Positions 1 to 8,490 of a stretch of 64,000 nt of DNA are shown piece after piece (positions within the stretch are counted from its first letter, which is position 1; every line of letters starts with the position of its first letter). A program made the position numbers and the translations under genes. The DNA comes from Actinoplanes regularis. GTDB lineage: Bacteria > Actinomycetota > Actinomycetes > Mycobacteriales > Micromonosporaceae. Below the pieces are notes generated by a model. That model saw only the letters and a list, made by a program, of their open reading frames with translations. It searched no databases and was not told the origin of the DNA. The stretch covers positions 62,001-126,000 of the forward strand of contig NZ_FZNR01000018.1 in assembly GCF_900188005.1 (NCBI RefSeq). Direction: 5' to 3'.

Positions 1-355
1 CGAGCGACTTGCGGCAGAAGAGGGCGCCGCGCTCGGGCCGCGCATGACCCAGGTCCGCCTACGCCGATCATCTACAGAGAGTGACCTATCAGGACATCGG
101 CGCACGGATCGCGGCAGGCATTCGGATGTCCAGTCTCACAGCGCCTGAAGCGACGTACGTCTATGACAGCGCCGGTGCGGTTCATCGTTGACGAAGGCCA
201 GCACGTGCGCTGGGACGGGTACGTCCTTCTCAGCTTCTAGACCGGCCCGCGAAATGGTGCCAGACGTCTGTCTCCCGGTCTCGTGATGGAACGGGACATC
301 GGTAGCAGTCGTGCCATCACTACACTGTCAGCTTCCACACGAACCGAGGGTAGGT
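1..355. other. window edge, no supported gene
   Basis: I cannot support a gene here. Short open stretches are all broken by stops, and none shows a recognisable domain. The 3' part is the leader of the downstream secreted phosphoesterase; a purine-rich GAGGGTAGG just before 356 is its likely ribosome binding site. The first 240 bases could be the decayed end of a gene lying left of the window. Confidence 0.4.
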
Positions 356-1264
356 ATGGCCATTTCAAACCGTTTCCTGGCGGCGGTCGTCACAGCCGTG
401 GTCAGCGTGGTGGCAGTCGTGACGACTGCCACCGCCGCACACGCAGATATCGTCACGCCGACAACTGCCGGGCCGATTCGTACGATCTCGTACAACGTCT
501 GTGGTGCGCATTGCAAGAGCGCCCTGGGGCTGTCGGCCTGGACCGCGGCGATGAAGCGGGAGATCACTGCGTGGGACGCGGACGCCGTCATGCTGCAGGA
601 ACTTTGCATCGGTCAGTGGATCTCACTGCGGGACAACCTTCCCGGCTATAAGGCGGTGTGGTCCGCCACGAAGCTGGAGGCGGACGGGTGCGATCAGTGG
701 AATAAGGACGACAAGAGATTCGGTCTCGGCGTGCTGGTGAAGACGGGTAATCCGGTGGATCGGCTGGTCGGCAACCTTTCCGTTCCCTCTGGCGAGGAGC
801 CGCGCTCGATTCTCTGCGCACGCGGCGCCGTCGACGGGCGCACGACGCTGGCCTGCAGCACTCACCTAGCTCAATACATCAGGCCCGATAACGGAGCGAG
901 CGAGGCGATGGCGTACGTGGGGCAGTGGGCCGGGACCGCGCCGGTGCTGATCGGTGCAGACGTCAACGCCGACTCGTTTGACGCCACTGTCCTCGGACCT
1001 TTCCGCGCCGGCGCGGCCCGCACAGGAAAGTTCGCTGAGGTGGACGAGAACGACCAGGACTACTTCTCGGCCAAGTGCCTGGCAGATGGCACCCGCGAAT
1101 GCGACACGGGGGAAGGCACCCGCCCCGACGGCCGCAAGTTTGACGACATCTTTGTCACCACAGCCGATTTCCATACGGTACGCGGCGACGCGATCGAACC
1201 CGGCCTCTCCGATCATCGCCTGTTGCGCGGAGCCGCTCACCCCGAGGCTCGCCCCACCAATTGA
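356..1264 (+). CDS. secreted endonuclease/exonuclease/phosphatase family protein
   Basis: A 302-residue exported protein of the DNase I-like metal-dependent phosphoesterase fold. Residues 1 to about 31 form a signal peptide ending in an AHA-type cleavage site. Fold signatures follow in order: SYNVCG (metal-site Asn), QELC (Glu), STHL, GADVNAD (Asp/Asn) and a C-terminal SDH. The ATG at 356 was chosen because it follows a purine-rich site and begins the signal peptide. The substrate (DNA, phospholipid or another phosphodiester) cannot be told from sequence. It is similar in plan to the secreted protein encoded on the other strand at 2052-3047, which lies beyond a recombinase fragment; the two may belong to one accessory module. 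Confidence 0.85.
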   Translation: MAISNRFLAAVVTAVVSVVAVVTTATAAHADIVTPTTAGPIRTISYNVCGAHCKSALGLSAWTAAMKREITAWDADAVMLQELCIGQWISLRDNLPGYKAVWSATKLEADGCDQWNKDDKRFGLGVLVKTGNPVDRLVGNLSVPSGEEPRSILCARGAVDGRTTLACSTHLAQYIRPDNGASEAMAYVGQWAGTAPVLIGADVNADSFDATVLGPFRAGAARTGKFAEVDENDQDYFSAKCLADGTRECDTGEGTRPDGRKFDDIFVTTADFHTVRGDAIEPGLSDHRLLRGAAHPEARPTN

Positions 1265-1440
1265 GCGACGGCGGCGCCCGGCCGGGCCAGCCACCCCTGA
1301 TCCGTTTGATGCGCTCAGGTACTGCAACGGTACTTGGCCTGCGAAATGGCCCGTGGTGGCTGGTCGGGTAGCCCGAGGGAATCTCACCCTCGGGCTCCCA
1401 CAGATCCGTACGTACAGTCTCCCGTTATACGGCTCTTGTC

Positions 1441-1740
1441 GTTGACACCTCCACCGCGATGGGCCGCATGTTCTTCCAGATCCTCGGCTCGATCGCCGAG
1501 TTCGAACACGCTCTCATGTCCGAACGCACCCACGACGGGCTTGCAGCCGCCCGCACCCGCGGCCGCACCGGCGGCCAGAAACCCAAACTCGCCCCGCGCC
1601 AGGCCAAGATCGCGCAGCAGATGTATGAGGAGACAGGGCCCGATGGGCGCCTGATGTACACCGTCGAGCAGATCGCCGCCGAGTTCGGCGTCACCTGTCC
1701 CACCATCTACCGGCACCTGGCCACGCTGCCCGCCCAGTAA
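1441..1740 (+). pseudogene. serine recombinase, C-terminal fragment
   Basis: The readable frame starts around 1441 with no proper start and gives about 99 residues matching the end of a resolvase/invertase. It contains the long E helix (TAMGRMFFQILGSIAEFEHA), the SERT-x-DGLAAAR-x-RGR linker typical of these enzymes, and a C-terminal helix-turn-helix (YTVEQIAAEFGVTCPTIYRHL). The N-terminal catalytic domain with the nucleophilic serine is missing, so it cannot recombine DNA. It is probably a remnant of a transposon whose other traces are the nearby inverted repeats. It differs in sequence from the complete recombinase at 3224, so it is not simply a duplicate of it. Confidence 0.8.
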
Positions 1741-1786
1741 CCGGGCCATCGGCCCGTGCACACGAGTACGGGTCAAACGACGGGTA

Positions 1787-1831
1787 GTGCACACGACTTC
1801 GGAGCAACCCGATGCCCGAAGTCGTCTGCAC
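1787..1831. repeat. inverted repeat, transposon-end-like
   Basis: GTGCACACGACTTCGG at 1787-1802 faces CCGAAGTCGTCTGCAC at 1816-1831, with one mismatch across 16 bases. The motif recurs nearby in direct orientation (1858 and 3189). It may be a transposon terminus or a recombinase binding site; its position just after a recombinase fragment favours this. Confidence 0.65.
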
Positions 1832-1857
1832 ACGAGGCCTTCTACCAGGGGCCGCCC

Positions 1858-1890
1858 GTGCAGATGACTTCGGAAACTGACAGGTGTTGG
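1858..1890 (+). repeat. direct repeat copy 1 of recombinase-associated motif
   Basis: This stretch of about 32 bases (core GCAGATGACTTCGGAA, then CTGACAGGTGTTGG) matches 3189-3220 with a few transitions. The pair brackets the endonuclease-like gene 2052-3047, and the second copy lies immediately upstream of the complete recombinase. A recombination (res/att) site or transposon end is the likely role; this is inference. Confidence 0.6.
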
Positions 1891-2051
1891 GGTGTACCTC
1901 AAGCGGACACAGTCACGTTTGCCCAGCCCGGCTGGACTATGCGGCCCGCCGTTGGGCATGGCTGGGATCAGCCCCAGGTCTCCTCGTCCGACTACACATG
2001 AGCGCGGCCTGGTAGCCGGCCCCCGGACAGGTGCTCCGGGGGCCGGCCGGG

Positions 2052-3047
2052 TCAGCCGATGGAGACGGTGGCGGTGCCGATGACGATGCGGTGGTCCGAG
2101 CAGGAGCCGGCCGGATAGGCGGAGGTCGCCGGGATGCCCGAGCAAGCCGTCGAGATGCTCAGCGAGTCGCTGCTGTAGGAGCCGACCAGCCGGCTTTGCC
2201 GGGCGAAGATCAGATCGATCTTGGCAAGCCCGCCGCAGGGTGGGGTGGCGCCGGGCGTCCCGGTCGCGGTCCACTCGCCGTAGCCCAAGCAGTTGCCCGA
2301 GTCGTTGTCGTCGAGTTCCCGGTAGGCACCGGTGTTGCCGCCGTTGTTGGCCACGTTCAGCGTCGGCGAATACCAGTTGTCGAGACGATCGTAGTGCGGC
2401 TGGCCATTGAAGTCGCCAGCGATGACGGCCGTGTCGCCCGCACTGTCGAAGGCCTCCATCCTATCGAGCACGAAGTCGAGCTGGTTCTCGTTGTACTGCT
2501 TAGAGTTTGGCGCCGTGTCGTTGTTCGTCGTGATGTGCGTGGTGCAGAAGTGCATCTTCGGCTGCGCGGTCGGCGCCACGCAGGTCAGGTTGCGCTGCTC
2601 AGGCCGGGTGTCCGAGGGCAGCGTCCAGCGCTGGGCGCCGTTCAGCGGGAACCGGCTGAAGATGGCGTTGCCGAACGGCTGGGTGTTGCCCGCACCCGGC
2701 GCGCAGCCTTCCGCCGCATCGAGACTGGCCGTGAACCGCGCGAAGTTGCTCTCGTCGGCCGGGTAATTGAGTTCCCGCAGCCGGCCGATCAGCGCGTTGA
2801 ACTGACCTTGGCAGATCTCGTTGAACGCCACGAAGTCGGCGGCCCGATTCATGATCGAGTTTGCGGCCGCGTCGATCAGGCCGTCGGTGGTGCTGCCGCC
2901 GTGCATGGTGGCGCCGGCGATGTTCCACGTCCAGATGTTGTACTTGGCGTTCACCGCCGCTGAGGCCGGAGCGCCCGGCATGATAGCCGCGCCCAGCGCG
3001 AGCAGCATCGTGGCGGCAGTGACCGCAAAACGTTTGTGAAGGTCCAT
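2052..3047 (-). CDS. secreted endonuclease/exonuclease/phosphatase family protein
   Basis: A 331-residue exported DNase I-like fold protein. Residues 1-30 are a signal peptide (MDLHKRFAV, hydrophobic core, ASA cleavage). Conserved family elements are TWNIAG (Asn), FNEIC (Glu), TTHITT (His), IAGDFNGQP (Asp/Asn), KIDLIFAR (Asp) and SDHRIV (catalytic Asp-His), a complete metal and catalytic set. Many endonuclease-like toxins and sphingomyelinase-like enzymes share this layout, so the substrate stays open. It lies between two copies of a recombinase-associated repeat and next to serine recombinase genes, hinting that it moved as cargo. Its C-terminus ends soon after the SDH motif, as normal for the family. 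Confidence 0.85.
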   Translation of the reverse strand: MDLHKRFAVTAATMLLALGAAIMPGAPASAAVNAKYNIWTWNIAGATMHGGSTTDGLIDAAANSIMNRAADFVAFNEICQGQFNALIGRLRELNYPADESNFARFTASLDAAEGCAPGAGNTQPFGNAIFSRFPLNGAQRWTLPSDTRPEQRNLTCVAPTAQPKMHFCTTHITTNNDTAPNSKQYNENQLDFVLDRMEAFDSAGDTAVIAGDFNGQPHYDRLDNWYSPTLNVANNGGNTGAYRELDDNDSGNCLGYGEWTATGTPGATPPCGGLAKIDLIFARQSRLVGSYSSDSLSISTACSGIPATSAYPAGSCSDHRIVIGTATVSIG

Positions 3048-3188
3048 TCACACTCCCCGCAATTCAAGATCGTCGAAGCATCATGCCATCCTGGAGAGCC
3101 GCCATGACCCGGCCGGGTGGTCAAGGCTGGGACGGGCACTGTAAGTCAGCTGTCATCGTCCTGCGCGTGCAGAGGACTGCGGGCAGCC

Positions 3189-3220
3189 GCGCAGACGACC
3201 TCGGAACTCGACACGTTTGG
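3189..3220 (+). repeat. direct repeat copy 2 of recombinase-associated motif
   Basis: The core GCAGACGACCTCGGAACTCG starts at 3191 and ends shortly before the recombinase start codon at 3224. It matches 1858-1890 apart from transitions and a one-base gap. A site this close to the start codon could serve both as recombination site and as autoregulatory operator, as res sites often do. Confidence 0.6.
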
Positions 3221-3223
3221 CGG

Positions 3224-4327
3224 ATGACCGAAACCTTCGTGGACCTGGCCGTCGATCCCGACGAGGTGCTCCAGCCGTTTCCCGCCCCGACCGGGGGCGG
3301 CTTCCTGGTCGGCTACGGCCGGGTCTCCACCCGGCAGCAGAACCTCGACCGTCAGATCCGCGCGCTCACCAAGGCCGGTTGCGCGAAGATCTTCACCGAC
3401 AAGCTCTCCGGTAAGAACACCGATCGGCCCGAGTTGACCGCGTGCCTGGCGTATCTGCGCGAGGGCGACACGCTGGTCGTGCCGAGCCTCGACCGGCTCG
3501 CCCGCTCCCTGCAGGACCTGATCACCCTGACCGTCGAGCTGCGCCGGCGTGGTATCGGCTTCAAGAGCCTGCACGAAGCCCTCGACACCACCACCCCGGG
3601 TGGCTGGCTCGTCTTTCACGTCTTCGCGGCGCTGGCCGAGTTGATCCGTGAGCTGATCATCGAGAACACCCGCGACGGCGTTGCCGCGGCCAAGGCCCGC
3701 GGCCAGCGTCTCGGCCGACCGCCGGCGATGACTCCGGAGCAGATCGACCATGCCCTCGCCCTGCTGACGCAGCCGAAGGCCAGCGTCAAGGCGATCGCCA
3801 CCCTGCTCGGGGTGTCCCGATCCACCCTCTCAACGCACGTGCCGCAGCTCGCCGCGATCCGCGCGAAGGCCCGCACTGACACCGCCGCGGCGGTGCCCGC
3901 CCCGCGGCCGCCGATGACCCGCGATCCCGGCGCCTGGTGGAAGGACGGCGACTTCGCCCTCGACCACACCAGCGCCGGCTGGCAGGTGACCCACCCGGCC
4001 TACCCGGCCGGAGCCGACGAGGTCATCCCCGTCGACGACTACCCGCCCGGGTCGGCCCGGCTGCGGCGCACGATCCTGGCTGCCCAGGCGACGGCCGCGG
4101 CCGTCATCACCGACCTGATCGGCCGGGCCGTCGACGTCTGGGAAGAGGACGAGGACGGCGTCGGCGATCCGTACTGGACCGCCCTGCTTGTTCATAGGGC
4201 GTGGCCTCTTTACTGCATCTGCCCCCATGGCCTCTTCCTCGTGTCCGGAGTGTTCTACCGAGTGTTCCGTCGAGCGTTCGGGCGTCGGCTGACCTCCACC
4301 CGGTGGCAGGTGTGGTCAGGTACGTAG
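3224..4327 (+). CDS. serine recombinase (resolvase/invertase family) with C-terminal extension
   Basis: A 367-residue recombinase. The catalytic domain opens with VGYGRVSTRQQNLDRQ, whose Ser is the nucleophile, followed by SLDRLARSLQD (catalytic Arg) and the long E helix with SERT-like ENTRDGVAAAKARGQ. A helix-turn-helix follows (VKAIATLLGVSRSTLSTHV, about residues 190-215). Ordinary resolvases end near there; this one continues about 150 residues with an acidic segment (WKDGDFALDHTSAGW to WEEDEDGVGD). The last 45 residues (from about 4190) look unlike protein-coding sequence of the same origin and may be read-through into foreign DNA. A direct repeat just upstream may be its binding site. 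Start chosen by domain content. Confidence 0.8.
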   Translation: MTETFVDLAVDPDEVLQPFPAPTGGGFLVGYGRVSTRQQNLDRQIRALTKAGCAKIFTDKLSGKNTDRPELTACLAYLREGDTLVVPSLDRLARSLQDLITLTVELRRRGIGFKSLHEALDTTTPGGWLVFHVFAALAELIRELIIENTRDGVAAAKARGQRLGRPPAMTPEQIDHALALLTQPKASVKAIATLLGVSRSTLSTHVPQLAAIRAKARTDTAAAVPAPRPPMTRDPGAWWKDGDFALDHTSAGWQVTHPAYPAGADEVIPVDDYPPGSARLRRTILAAQATAAAVITDLIGRAVDVWEEDEDGVGDPYWTALLVHRAWPLYCICPHGLFLVSGVFYRVFRRAFGRRLTSTRWQVWSGT

Positions 4328-4448
4328 AGGTGATGCGCGACGGACCGGCATTTCGGTTGGCGCTGCAGACTTCGGCTCGGTGTCGATCAGGGATATTCGA
4401 TGAGTTTGTGGAGGCCGTCGGTGAGGGCAGGGGGCCACCCGGGGGCCA

Positions 4449-4493
4449 GTGGAACGGCCCGGCCGTTCCACTTGCTTGGTTGTGGAACGGCCG
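4449..4493. repeat. three alternating inverted copies of an 11-base motif
   Basis: GTGGAACGGCC occurs at 4449-4459, its exact complement GGCCGTTCCAC at 4461-4471, and the direct form again at 4482-4492. The middle copy can pair with either neighbour, giving two mutually exclusive perfect stems (loops of 1 and about 11 bases). It lies between the recombinase and the downstream membrane protein gene. It could be an attenuator, a terminator or a protein-binding cluster. Confidence 0.7.
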
Positions 4494-4584
4494 GGCGCCC
4501 GGATCAGGCCCGGGTGGATCTACAGGTCGCGGGCTCAAGCCAAGATCATCATTCGTTCCAGAAATCGGTCCCCCGCCCCACGCC

Positions 4585-4616
4585 GACGCCCCGCCCGGAT
4601 CGCCGGACGGGGCGTC
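4585..4616 (+). terminator. hairpin before membrane protein gene
   Basis: GACGCCCCG (4585-4593) pairs perfectly with CGGGGCGTC (4608-4616). The stem is very stable, but no T-run follows, so intrinsic termination is only a possibility. The hairpin separates the recombinase region from the gene starting near 4678/4731. Confidence 0.45.
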
Positions 4617-4730
4617 GTGCTGTCGTACCAGGCGGATAGGCTGCGGCGCCGCACCCTCTTGATCAAGGAGTTTGTCGATGTCGCAGGACCCGTACGCGGG
4701 CTGGCCCGTTCCGGGCCCGGTGTTCCTCCG

Positions 4731-5417
4731 GTGCAGTCGGCAATAGTGCCCGTGCCCGCTCAGCCCACCTACGGCCCGCCGGGATTCCAGCCCCCGGCGC
4801 AGCCCATCTATGGCCCGCCGGGATTCTCGCCCCCGCCGCAGCCGAGAAAGCCCCGGGCTCTCCCGATCACCCTGGTCTCGATTGCCATCGCGCTGGTGCT
4901 CTGTGTCGGCGGACTCGCCGTGATCGGTGTCCTGACCGACGACGGCGCCCGGAAATCGAAGTCCGCGAACATCACCGTGGTGGAGCCGGCGACGCTCGGC
5001 GCCCGGCCGAAACTCGACAGCCCGAAGTTCACCCAGATCGCGAAGACGATGCTGGACAAAGCGGCGACCGACTTCCCCGGCGTCACAAAATCCGTCGGGC
5101 CGTTCTACGGGGTGCCCGCCAAGGACAACGTGGTGATAGCGCTCGCCATCGCCGCTCCGATCGCCCACCCCGATATCGCGCTCAGTGCGAGCCTGACCAG
5201 CGCGTCCCATCCGGTGGAGGAGACCGTCGTGGTGAATACCGGCTCGGCCGGTGGCAACGCCACCTGCGGCACGACCAAGATCTCCGGGAGCGACATGGCC
5301 ATCTGCGTCTGGACCGATGAGGGCAGCCTCGGCATGCTGATCTGGTACAACTCGACGGTCAGCGCGGCGGTGGCCGAATTCCCGGCACTCCGCGCGGAGA
5401 TCAAGAAGGTCGGCTAG
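4731..5417 (+). CDS. proline-rich single-pass membrane protein, probable start frameshift
   Basis: The uninterrupted frame gives a protein with a short cytoplasmic tail containing two near-identical YGPPGF repeats, one membrane helix (LPITLVSIAIALVLCVGGLAVIGVL) and an extracellular domain of about 170 residues of unknown fold. A better start exists at 4678: ATG after AAGGAG, coding MSQDPYAGWPVPGP, the usual beginning of this class of actinobacterial proteins. It is in another frame and stops at 4746, so a one-base indel near 4720 is likely, either a mutation or a sequence error. If the gene is intact, GTG at 4731 is the only early in-frame start. Function unknown. Confidence 0.7.
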   Translation: MQSAIVPVPAQPTYGPPGFQPPAQPIYGPPGFSPPPQPRKPRALPITLVSIAIALVLCVGGLAVIGVLTDDGARKSKSANITVVEPATLGARPKLDSPKFTQIAKTMLDKAATDFPGVTKSVGPFYGVPAKDNVVIALAIAAPIAHPDIALSASLTSASHPVEETVVVNTGSAGGNATCGTTKISGSDMAICVWTDEGSLGMLIWYNSTVSAAVAEFPALRAEIKKVG

Positions 5418-5594
5418 TTCCCGGCGCGTGGCACGCTGGCGGTCACGGCCACCACCGGTGTGGTGTCCGCGGCCGGCCGGGGCACTGGGCGCACCTTACT
5501 GACAGGCGGCTGTCGCGGGACGTCGAGGCATCGCACGGGTGCGCCGGCTGGATGCCGCGCCGGCGGACCACCCACCGCCGGGGCCTGCTGACGG

Positions 5595-8252
5595 CTACTC
5601 GCCGAGCCGCAGCACCTGGCCCAGGCGCAGCCGGCGGTTGGCGACGTTCTCCACGGCCAGCGCCCCGATCACCGCGTGTACCGCGATCACCAGTACCCCA
5701 CCGGCGAACCGCGGGTCCAGGCTGGTGCCGGCTCGCACCCCGGCGGTGAACCCGCTCAGGCCCAGGGCCGGCCCGATCAGCGCCGGCAGCACGAACCCGG
5801 CCAGCCCACCGGCCAGCAACGCCACCACGATCAACGGCACCAACTCGACGACCAGCAGGCCACGGCCCTGCCCCGGGGACAGGCCCAGGGTCCGCAGCCG
5901 GGACAGCGTCCGGCCCCGCGACGGCGCCCCGGTCAGCACGGCCAGAGCCACCGCGGTCAGCGCCAGCGCGGCAGCCGCGACCATCCCGGCGGCGAAGGTC
6001 ACGCTCAACGCCCCGTCGACGCCACGTTGTTCCAGCCCGGCGCGGTAGGCGACGCGGGTCGTCACGGTCGAGGGCACGGCCAGTTCGTCGTTCTGCACGG
6101 TCCGCCCGGTCAGCGCCTCGAGCTGATCGCGTTGCCCGGCGTCGGCGGCCGCCCGGACCCGTTCCACGTCGAAGCCGTCCCCGTCGACCAGTACCCGGTT
6201 CGGCAACAGCGGCTGGTGCTCCGGAATCGGCATGGCCTGCTGCGGCAACACGAGGAACTCCCGCGCGCTGGTGTCCAGCCCGGCGACGTTGGCCCGGACC
6301 GCGGCGACGGTGAACCGGTACGTCCGCCCCTGCACCTCCACCGAGCCACCCGGGCCGACCTGTTCGGCGAGGCGCGGCGAGACGACCGCGGGCACCACGT
6401 CACCGCCGGGTCGCGCGGCGGTCAGCGCGGCCGGCAGGTCGAGTCCGGCGGCGTTCGCGTCGACCACCATCGCCTGTCCTTGCGTCAGCGACGGTCCGGT
6501 GTCACCGCGGATCGTCGCGCCCTGGTAGAGCAGCATCGCGGTCGCGCCGCGAACGTGCGGCACCTTCATGATCCGCTCGGCGATGTCCGGGGTGAACCGG
6601 AAACCGGCGACCACCGCGTCGGCGGGCACGGCCAGTCCTGCCGCCCGATCCCGGGCGGCCGCGACGGTGCTGGTCACGGTGCCGGTGAACAGGCCGGTCG
6701 CGATCGCCATGACCAGCACCGCCAGGGGCCCGGAGTGCAGCGGGGCCCGGCCGGCGCCGCTGAGGCCGAGGAACACGATCGCGCCACGGGCCCGGGCGGC
6801 CAGCCGGCCGGCCCACCGCAGCGGATACGGTACGACCCGCAGCGCCACCACCGACGCGGCCAGTGCCAGCAGCACCGGCGCGGCGACCAGATACGGATCC
6901 ACACCCGCCCCGGCGTCCAGCCCGCGGCGCCGCAGCAGGTAGATCCCGCCGACGGCGAGCAGCACCAGGAAACCCTCGGCGGTCAGCCGGCGCGGCGAAG
7001 GGCGCAACGCTGCCTCGTCGCCACGGCGCCCGGAGAACGCCGGATGCCGGGCGGCCAGCGCCGCGTACACCGGAGCGGCGAGCGCCGTCACAAGTCCGAC
7101 GGCCCCGGCCAGCACCGGCTCCACGGTGTCCGGACGGCCCGGGACGAGCATGCCGGCCAGCCAGCCGACCACCACCGCGACCGGAACCACCGTGAGAACC
7201 TCACGCAGGGTTCGGCCGGCCACCGCCCGGACCGCTCCGCCCCGGGCCCGTACCAGTGCGAACTCGGCCCGTCGCCGATCGGCCATCAGCCGCGCGGCGA
7301 GCAGGATCAGCCCGGCCACCGTCGCGAGGATCCCGGCCCGCACCACGGCGAGCAGGGATCGTACCGACCGCACCTGCCCCTCGAACCCGGCCAGCGTGCT
7401 GTCCAGACCGCTGCGCAGCACGGTCTGCTCCGGCGGGCCGCGCCGCAGCTGCGCCACCGCCGCGGTCAGCGCGCCCACCTGGTCCGCGGTGATCCGCCGC
7501 TCGTCCAGCCGGTAACGCCACCGGTGACCCAGGTCGTCGATCCCCTGACCGACCAGAACCGCACCGGGCCAGTCGGTGAGCAGCACCGCCTGATGCCGTT
7601 GCCCCTCCCTCGGGTCCGGGCAGGCGCCCGGGGTGAGTTCCTGATCGGTCCAGATCGGGTCGCCCGGGACCAGCGGGGTGAACACCCCGGCGACGACCGC
7701 GTCGACGCTGCCCCACCGGCCCCCGACGCTGATCCGGTCGCCGACGGTCAGGCCGAAGGTCCGCGCCGTGTCCTGCCCGGCGAGCAGCTCGGGAACACGG
7801 CCGGATCGCGGGGCGCGCCCGGCGACGATCCGGATGGCCTCAGCGGCGCCGGTCTGCCAGCGGACGGTGGCCATGTCCGGGCAGGCTCCCGGCCGGCTCC
7901 CGGCCGGGACGATCGAGGACAGCCCGGTCTCGGCGATGTACCAGGACCCGCCGACCAGACCGGGCAGCGGGGCGGGCAGGTCCCGCCGGGTCGTCTCCAG
8001 CCGGCCGGCGCCGTTCACCACGCCGGACGCCAGGCTCTGTGCCACGCCGCCGAACGTCAGGTCGCGGCTGCTCGCGGGCAGTTTGCGGAGGTCGCCGCGC
8101 AGGCCGTCGTCGATCCGGCCGTTCGCCAGCCGGGCCGGGCCGGACACCAGGAACGCGGCCAGCCCGCCGAGCACGGCGAGCAGGGCGAGCTGCCCGGCGA
8201 ACGCGCGGACCCGCCGCAGCAGGGCGGATACCGGCCGGGCACTCAGCGACAT
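5595..8252 (-). CDS. FtsX-like ABC transporter permease
   Basis: A protein of about 885 residues with the two-half MacB/FtsX permease plan. It has an N-terminal membrane helix, a large extracellular domain (about residues 45-270), three helices with an FtsX-core pattern (LLAVVRAGILATVAGLILLA onward), central helices, a second extracellular domain, and three C-terminal helices including VTFAAGMVAAAALALTAVALAV. Such permeases need a LolD/MacB-type ATPase, usually the next gene; none is visible within several kilobases, so the partner must be elsewhere. An ATG seven codons upstream (8273) is possible; the one at 8252 directly precedes the basic N-terminus. Substrate unknown (lipoprotein, peptide or envelope signal are typical for the family). 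Confidence 0.85.
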   Translation of the reverse strand: MSLSARPVSALLRRVRAFAGQLALLAVLGGLAAFLVSGPARLANGRIDDGLRGDLRKLPASSRDLTFGGVAQSLASGVVNGAGRLETTRRDLPAPLPGLVGGSWYIAETGLSSIVPAGSRPGACPDMATVRWQTGAAEAIRIVAGRAPRSGRVPELLAGQDTARTFGLTVGDRISVGGRWGSVDAVVAGVFTPLVPGDPIWTDQELTPGACPDPREGQRHQAVLLTDWPGAVLVGQGIDDLGHRWRYRLDERRITADQVGALTAAVAQLRRGPPEQTVLRSGLDSTLAGFEGQVRSVRSLLAVVRAGILATVAGLILLAARLMADRRRAEFALVRARGGAVRAVAGRTLREVLTVVPVAVVVGWLAGMLVPGRPDTVEPVLAGAVGLVTALAAPVYAALAARHPAFSGRRGDEAALRPSPRRLTAEGFLVLLAVGGIYLLRRRGLDAGAGVDPYLVAAPVLLALAASVVALRVVPYPLRWAGRLAARARGAIVFLGLSGAGRAPLHSGPLAVLVMAIATGLFTGTVTSTVAAARDRAAGLAVPADAVVAGFRFTPDIAERIMKVPHVRGATAMLLYQGATIRGDTGPSLTQGQAMVVDANAAGLDLPAALTAARPGGDVVPAVVSPRLAEQVGPGGSVEVQGRTYRFTVAAVRANVAGLDTSAREFLVLPQQAMPIPEHQPLLPNRVLVDGDGFDVERVRAAADAGQRDQLEALTGRTVQNDELAVPSTVTTRVAYRAGLEQRGVDGALSVTFAAGMVAAAALALTAVALAVLTGAPSRGRTLSRLRTLGLSPGQGRGLLVVELVPLIVVALLAGGLAGFVLPALIGPALGLSGFTAGVRAGTSLDPRFAGGVLVIAVHAVIGALAVENVANRRLRLGQVLRLGE

Positions 8253-8490
8253 CGACCTCCCGGGGGAGAGCATGCGGCGGATCTTGCCAGAGCGACGGCC
8301 CGTCCCGCAGTCCGGTCCTGGCGACCAGTGAGTCGCACACCAGGGCCGAGATCGTGGCCCGCTCGACCGCCGACCCGCATGCGCAGGAGCGGCGCTGACC
8401 GCGGTGCCCAGACGGTCGCCGCCGCTCCGGCGGTGGCCGAGCCGTGCACGGTGACGCCGGCCGAGTGCAGGTTTGGCGCGATCCCGGCCG

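Noticed and set aside
1265..1440. Small proline-rich frames after the first phosphoesterase gene
   Set aside because: No start context, no domain; overlaps the recombinase remnant in another frame.
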